A stretch of DNA of 64,000 nucleotides, from positions 3,224,001-3,288,000 of the forward strand of contig NZ_CP003915.1 of assembly GCF_000521505.1 (NCBI RefSeq), in the 5' to 3' direction. Both the position numbers and the translations under genes were made by a program. Below, piece after piece: positions 62,360-64,000 of the stretch (position 1 is the stretch's first letter; every line of letters begins with the position of its first letter). The notes under the pieces are model-generated. The model searched no databases and was not told where the DNA came from. It saw only the letters and a list, made by a program, of their open reading frames with translations. Origin of the DNA: Advenella mimigardefordensis DPN7 (lineage in GTDB: Bacteria; Pseudomonadota; Gammaproteobacteria; Burkholderiales; Burkholderiaceae_B).

Positions 62360-63292
62360 TCAGGCCACACCCTCCCAGGCCTTCCGAATCACGGCGGCAC
62401 TGGCGGCCAGTGCATCCTCCTCGCGTGACGACAGGGCCGGCATATAGGTTTCCAGCACCCCTTCCCTGCTCAATAGCGAGGGTAGCGACAATGTCGTCTC
62501 ATACGCCTCAATATGAGATCCGATAGGCACGACCAGTCTTTCATTGTTCAGGATCGTACTGGTAATGTGCGCCGTGACCATACCAATGCCCAGTTGACTG
62601 GCGCCGGTGCCTTCAATAATGCTGATATTGGCAAACCGGACTTCTTCTTCGATTTTATTCTGGAATGCCTCACAATCCTTTTCATTGACATCCAGCACGC
62701 GCGCCAGCGGCACACCGCCGATACGGACTCCAGACCAGATAAACACCTGAGACGTACCGTGTTCACCCAGGACCATCGCTTCAACGGCAGAAGGATGCAC
62801 GCCTGCGTGACGGGCGATATGAAATCGCATGCGCTGAGAATCGAGCAATGTGCCCGAACTGAGCACATGCGCACCGTTGCTGTAGTGGCGCGCCACCTCG
62901 GCCAGTGGGTCTGGCGGATCGGTTACCACCAGAATAATGGCCCCCGGCGCGACCGCATTAATCTTCGGAATGATGTCCTGGTAGATTTTTGCATTATCCT
63001 CCAGCAGCCGCAAGCGACCAGCGTCGTCACTGCGATCGGTCGCACCACCGGTTTTTTCATTCACGCCTACCGTGACAATTACCAGATGACACCGGTCCAG
63101 ATCTTCATAGTGTCCCGCCCGTACATGAACGGCCGGCAACAAGGTGGCCCCATATTGAATGTCCGTTGCCATTCCCTGCGCCCTTTTGTGATTGCGATTA
63201 ACCAGGACAATCTCGCGAGCGCCTCCCGCATAAACCAGGGAAGTTAAGCAGGCACGCCCTACCGCACCAGCACCAATCAAACCGATCTTCAT
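62360..63292 (-). CDS. L-lactate/malate dehydrogenase family protein
   Basis: A 310-residue NAD-dependent enzyme: MKIGLIGAGAVGRACLTSLVYAG (Rossmann), HLVIVTVGVN, IILVVTDPPDPLAEVARHYSNG, SGTLLDSQRMRFHIARHAGVHPSAVEAMVLGEHG (catalytic His in GEHG), and RFANISIIEGTGASQLGIG. The GEHG-TS order suits L-lactate dehydrogenase. The substrate loop VNEKTGGATDRSDDAGRLRLLEDN is longer than usual, with the Arg of RLRLL at the Asp-Arg-x-x-L position. Oxaloacetate or pyruvate analogues are both possible. ATG 63292 is preferred over 63310. Confidence 0.82.
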   Translation of the reverse strand: MKIGLIGAGAVGRACLTSLVYAGGAREIVLVNRNHKRAQGMATDIQYGATLLPAVHVRAGHYEDLDRCHLVIVTVGVNEKTGGATDRSDDAGRLRLLEDNAKIYQDIIPKINAVAPGAIILVVTDPPDPLAEVARHYSNGAHVLSSGTLLDSQRMRFHIARHAGVHPSAVEAMVLGEHGTSQVFIWSGVRIGGVPLARVLDVNEKDCEAFQNKIEEEVRFANISIIEGTGASQLGIGMVTAHITSTILNNERLVVPIGSHIEAYETTLSLPSLLSREGVLETYMPALSSREEDALAASAAVIRKAWEGVA

Positions 63293-63515
63293 ACCGACTC
63301 TCCGTTGCATTACGCTAAAAGCAATCTGCCCAGTTTATCGCAGCAACACATACCGGTTGTATGCATTCGTGTTAAAACACAATTGAATAATAAATACAAT
63401 TAGGCATTTATCTGCCTCGTGATCCATCAGCCTGCTTGCCACTGCGGCTGATGATAACGCCGAGAACCGATTTCCAACCTGAACAGCACTGCTGCTGGCC
63501 ACAGAGGTGACCGCC

Positions 63516-64000
63516 ATGAAATTCCGTGTTTTTATGCTGGTTGTGATTGGTTTTATCACGCTCTCGATTATCGCCGGTGCGGTCTGGCTCCTGTCGCTCC
63601 CGGTACCGGGCAGCCACACGCCTGCGCCCGGGCCAGATCAGGACGAGTATGCAACAACGCTTGCTGCTCTTGCTCCGGCTGAACACCGGCGCCCTCTCAT
63701 TGCCATTATCGGGATCAACGACGCCACCGAAACCACAGACTACCTGATGCCCTATGGCATTCTCAAGCGCGCCGATATTGCCGATGTGATGACGCTTGCC
63801 ACGCATGACGGACCGGTCAGCCTATATCCGGCCCTCACCGTGCAGCCTGACACCACTGTCGCACAGTTTGATCGCCGCTATCCGGATGGCGCAGACTATG
63901 TCATCGTGCCGGCGATGAGTCGTGACGATGACCCTGCCGTTATGGCATGGCTGCAGCAACAGAAAGCCAAAGGAGCCATTATTATCGGCGTCTGCGCAGG
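63516..64000 (+). CDS. membrane-anchored DJ-1/PfpI family protein, 3' end missing
   Basis: An ORF open from ATG 63516 to the right edge (161 residues visible). One N-terminal helix (MKFRVFMLVVIGFITLSIIAGAVWLL) looks like a signal anchor. A Pro-rich linker precedes a globular part (RRPLIAIIGINDATETTDYLMPYGIL, DYVIVPAMSRDDDPAVMAWLQQQKAKGAIIIGVCAG), and the GVCAG end is the nucleophile-elbow Cys of DJ-1/PfpI. Related domains include the amidotransferase-like part of AraC-type regulators; the C-terminus is needed to decide. Confidence 0.75.
   Translation, partial: MKFRVFMLVVIGFITLSIIAGAVWLLSLPVPGSHTPAPGPDQDEYATTLAALAPAEHRRPLIAIIGINDATETTDYLMPYGILKRADIADVMTLATHDGPVSLYPALTVQPDTTVAQFDRRYPDGADYVIVPAMSRDDDPAVMAWLQQQKAKGAIIIGVCA

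Overview
The window looks like chromosomal DNA of a betaproteobacterium of the order Burkholderiales, most plausibly family Alcaligenaceae (an Advenella-like organism). This is an inference from protein flavour: an NAD-dependent soluble formate dehydrogenase fdsGBACD operon, DUF2169/DUF3540 type VI accessory genes, and moderately high GC with few AT-rich patches. No database search was possible. Coding density is high, most genes have recognisable families, and no rRNA or CRISPR array was seen.

Layout. 1-5190 is an AT-richer accessory region. It holds a partial HTH antitoxin-like gene, an HEPN-domain gene coupled to an unknown partner, a RelB/DinJ antitoxin with an apparent internal deletion, a two-gene membrane/coiled-coil operon, a stand-alone AAA ATPase, an orphan hypothetical gene and a 5'-truncated ISL3-family transposase. 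It abuts the 3' end of a tRNA operon (Ala-Glu-Asp, minus strand, 5275-5686), a typical island boundary. 5829-24905 is metabolic: NAD(P)HX dehydratase, a glucarate/galactarate module (kdgD-garD-GntR), an O6-alkylguanine repair protein, cardiolipin synthase, a Nudix hydrolase, an amino-acid ABC transporter (two permeases, divergent binding protein, no ATPase) with a coupled desuccinylase-family gene that needs a -1 frameshift, bioB, an EamA exporter, an FAD-linked 2-hydroxyacid dehydrogenase with a GntR regulator, an MFS protein and a peroxiredoxin.

25178-39151 is a molybdenum-cofactor and formate block. moaC-moaD-moaE-moaB-moeA run on the plus strand. A ModE/LysR-like regulator, moaA and mobA run on the minus strand. 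The divergent fdsG-fdsB-fdsA-fdhD-fdsD operon is followed by an oxalate/formate-type MFS carrier, a 41-residue single-TM protein and a clear rho-independent terminator. The cofactor genes, the sulfur-transfer factor FdhD, the Mo enzyme and a probable substrate carrier therefore sit together. 39330-52527 holds a two-component system, a universal stress protein, a small phosphatase-like protein, a GNAT enzyme, a YdjC/NaxD-like deacetylase with a GT2 glycosyltransferase (possible lipid A amino-sugar decoration), dnaQ, fabI, mltD, gloB, a methyltransferase with rnhA, a VOC protein, two small lipoproteins and a DUF1428 protein.

52866-61950 is a type VI secretion tip/cargo locus without core tss genes: DUF3540, DUF2169 with pentapeptide repeats, a second pentapeptide protein, and convergently vgrG plus a 124-residue gene in the usual PAAR/cargo position. 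Two distantly similar two-TM proteins flank it. The window closes with a lactate/malate dehydrogenase-family gene and the start of a membrane-anchored DJ-1/PfpI protein. The most interesting items are the VgrG cassette with its unknown tip protein, the A_AAA_AAC frameshift site in the desuccinylase gene, the coupled HEPN gene pair and the small protein linked to the formate/oxalate carrier.
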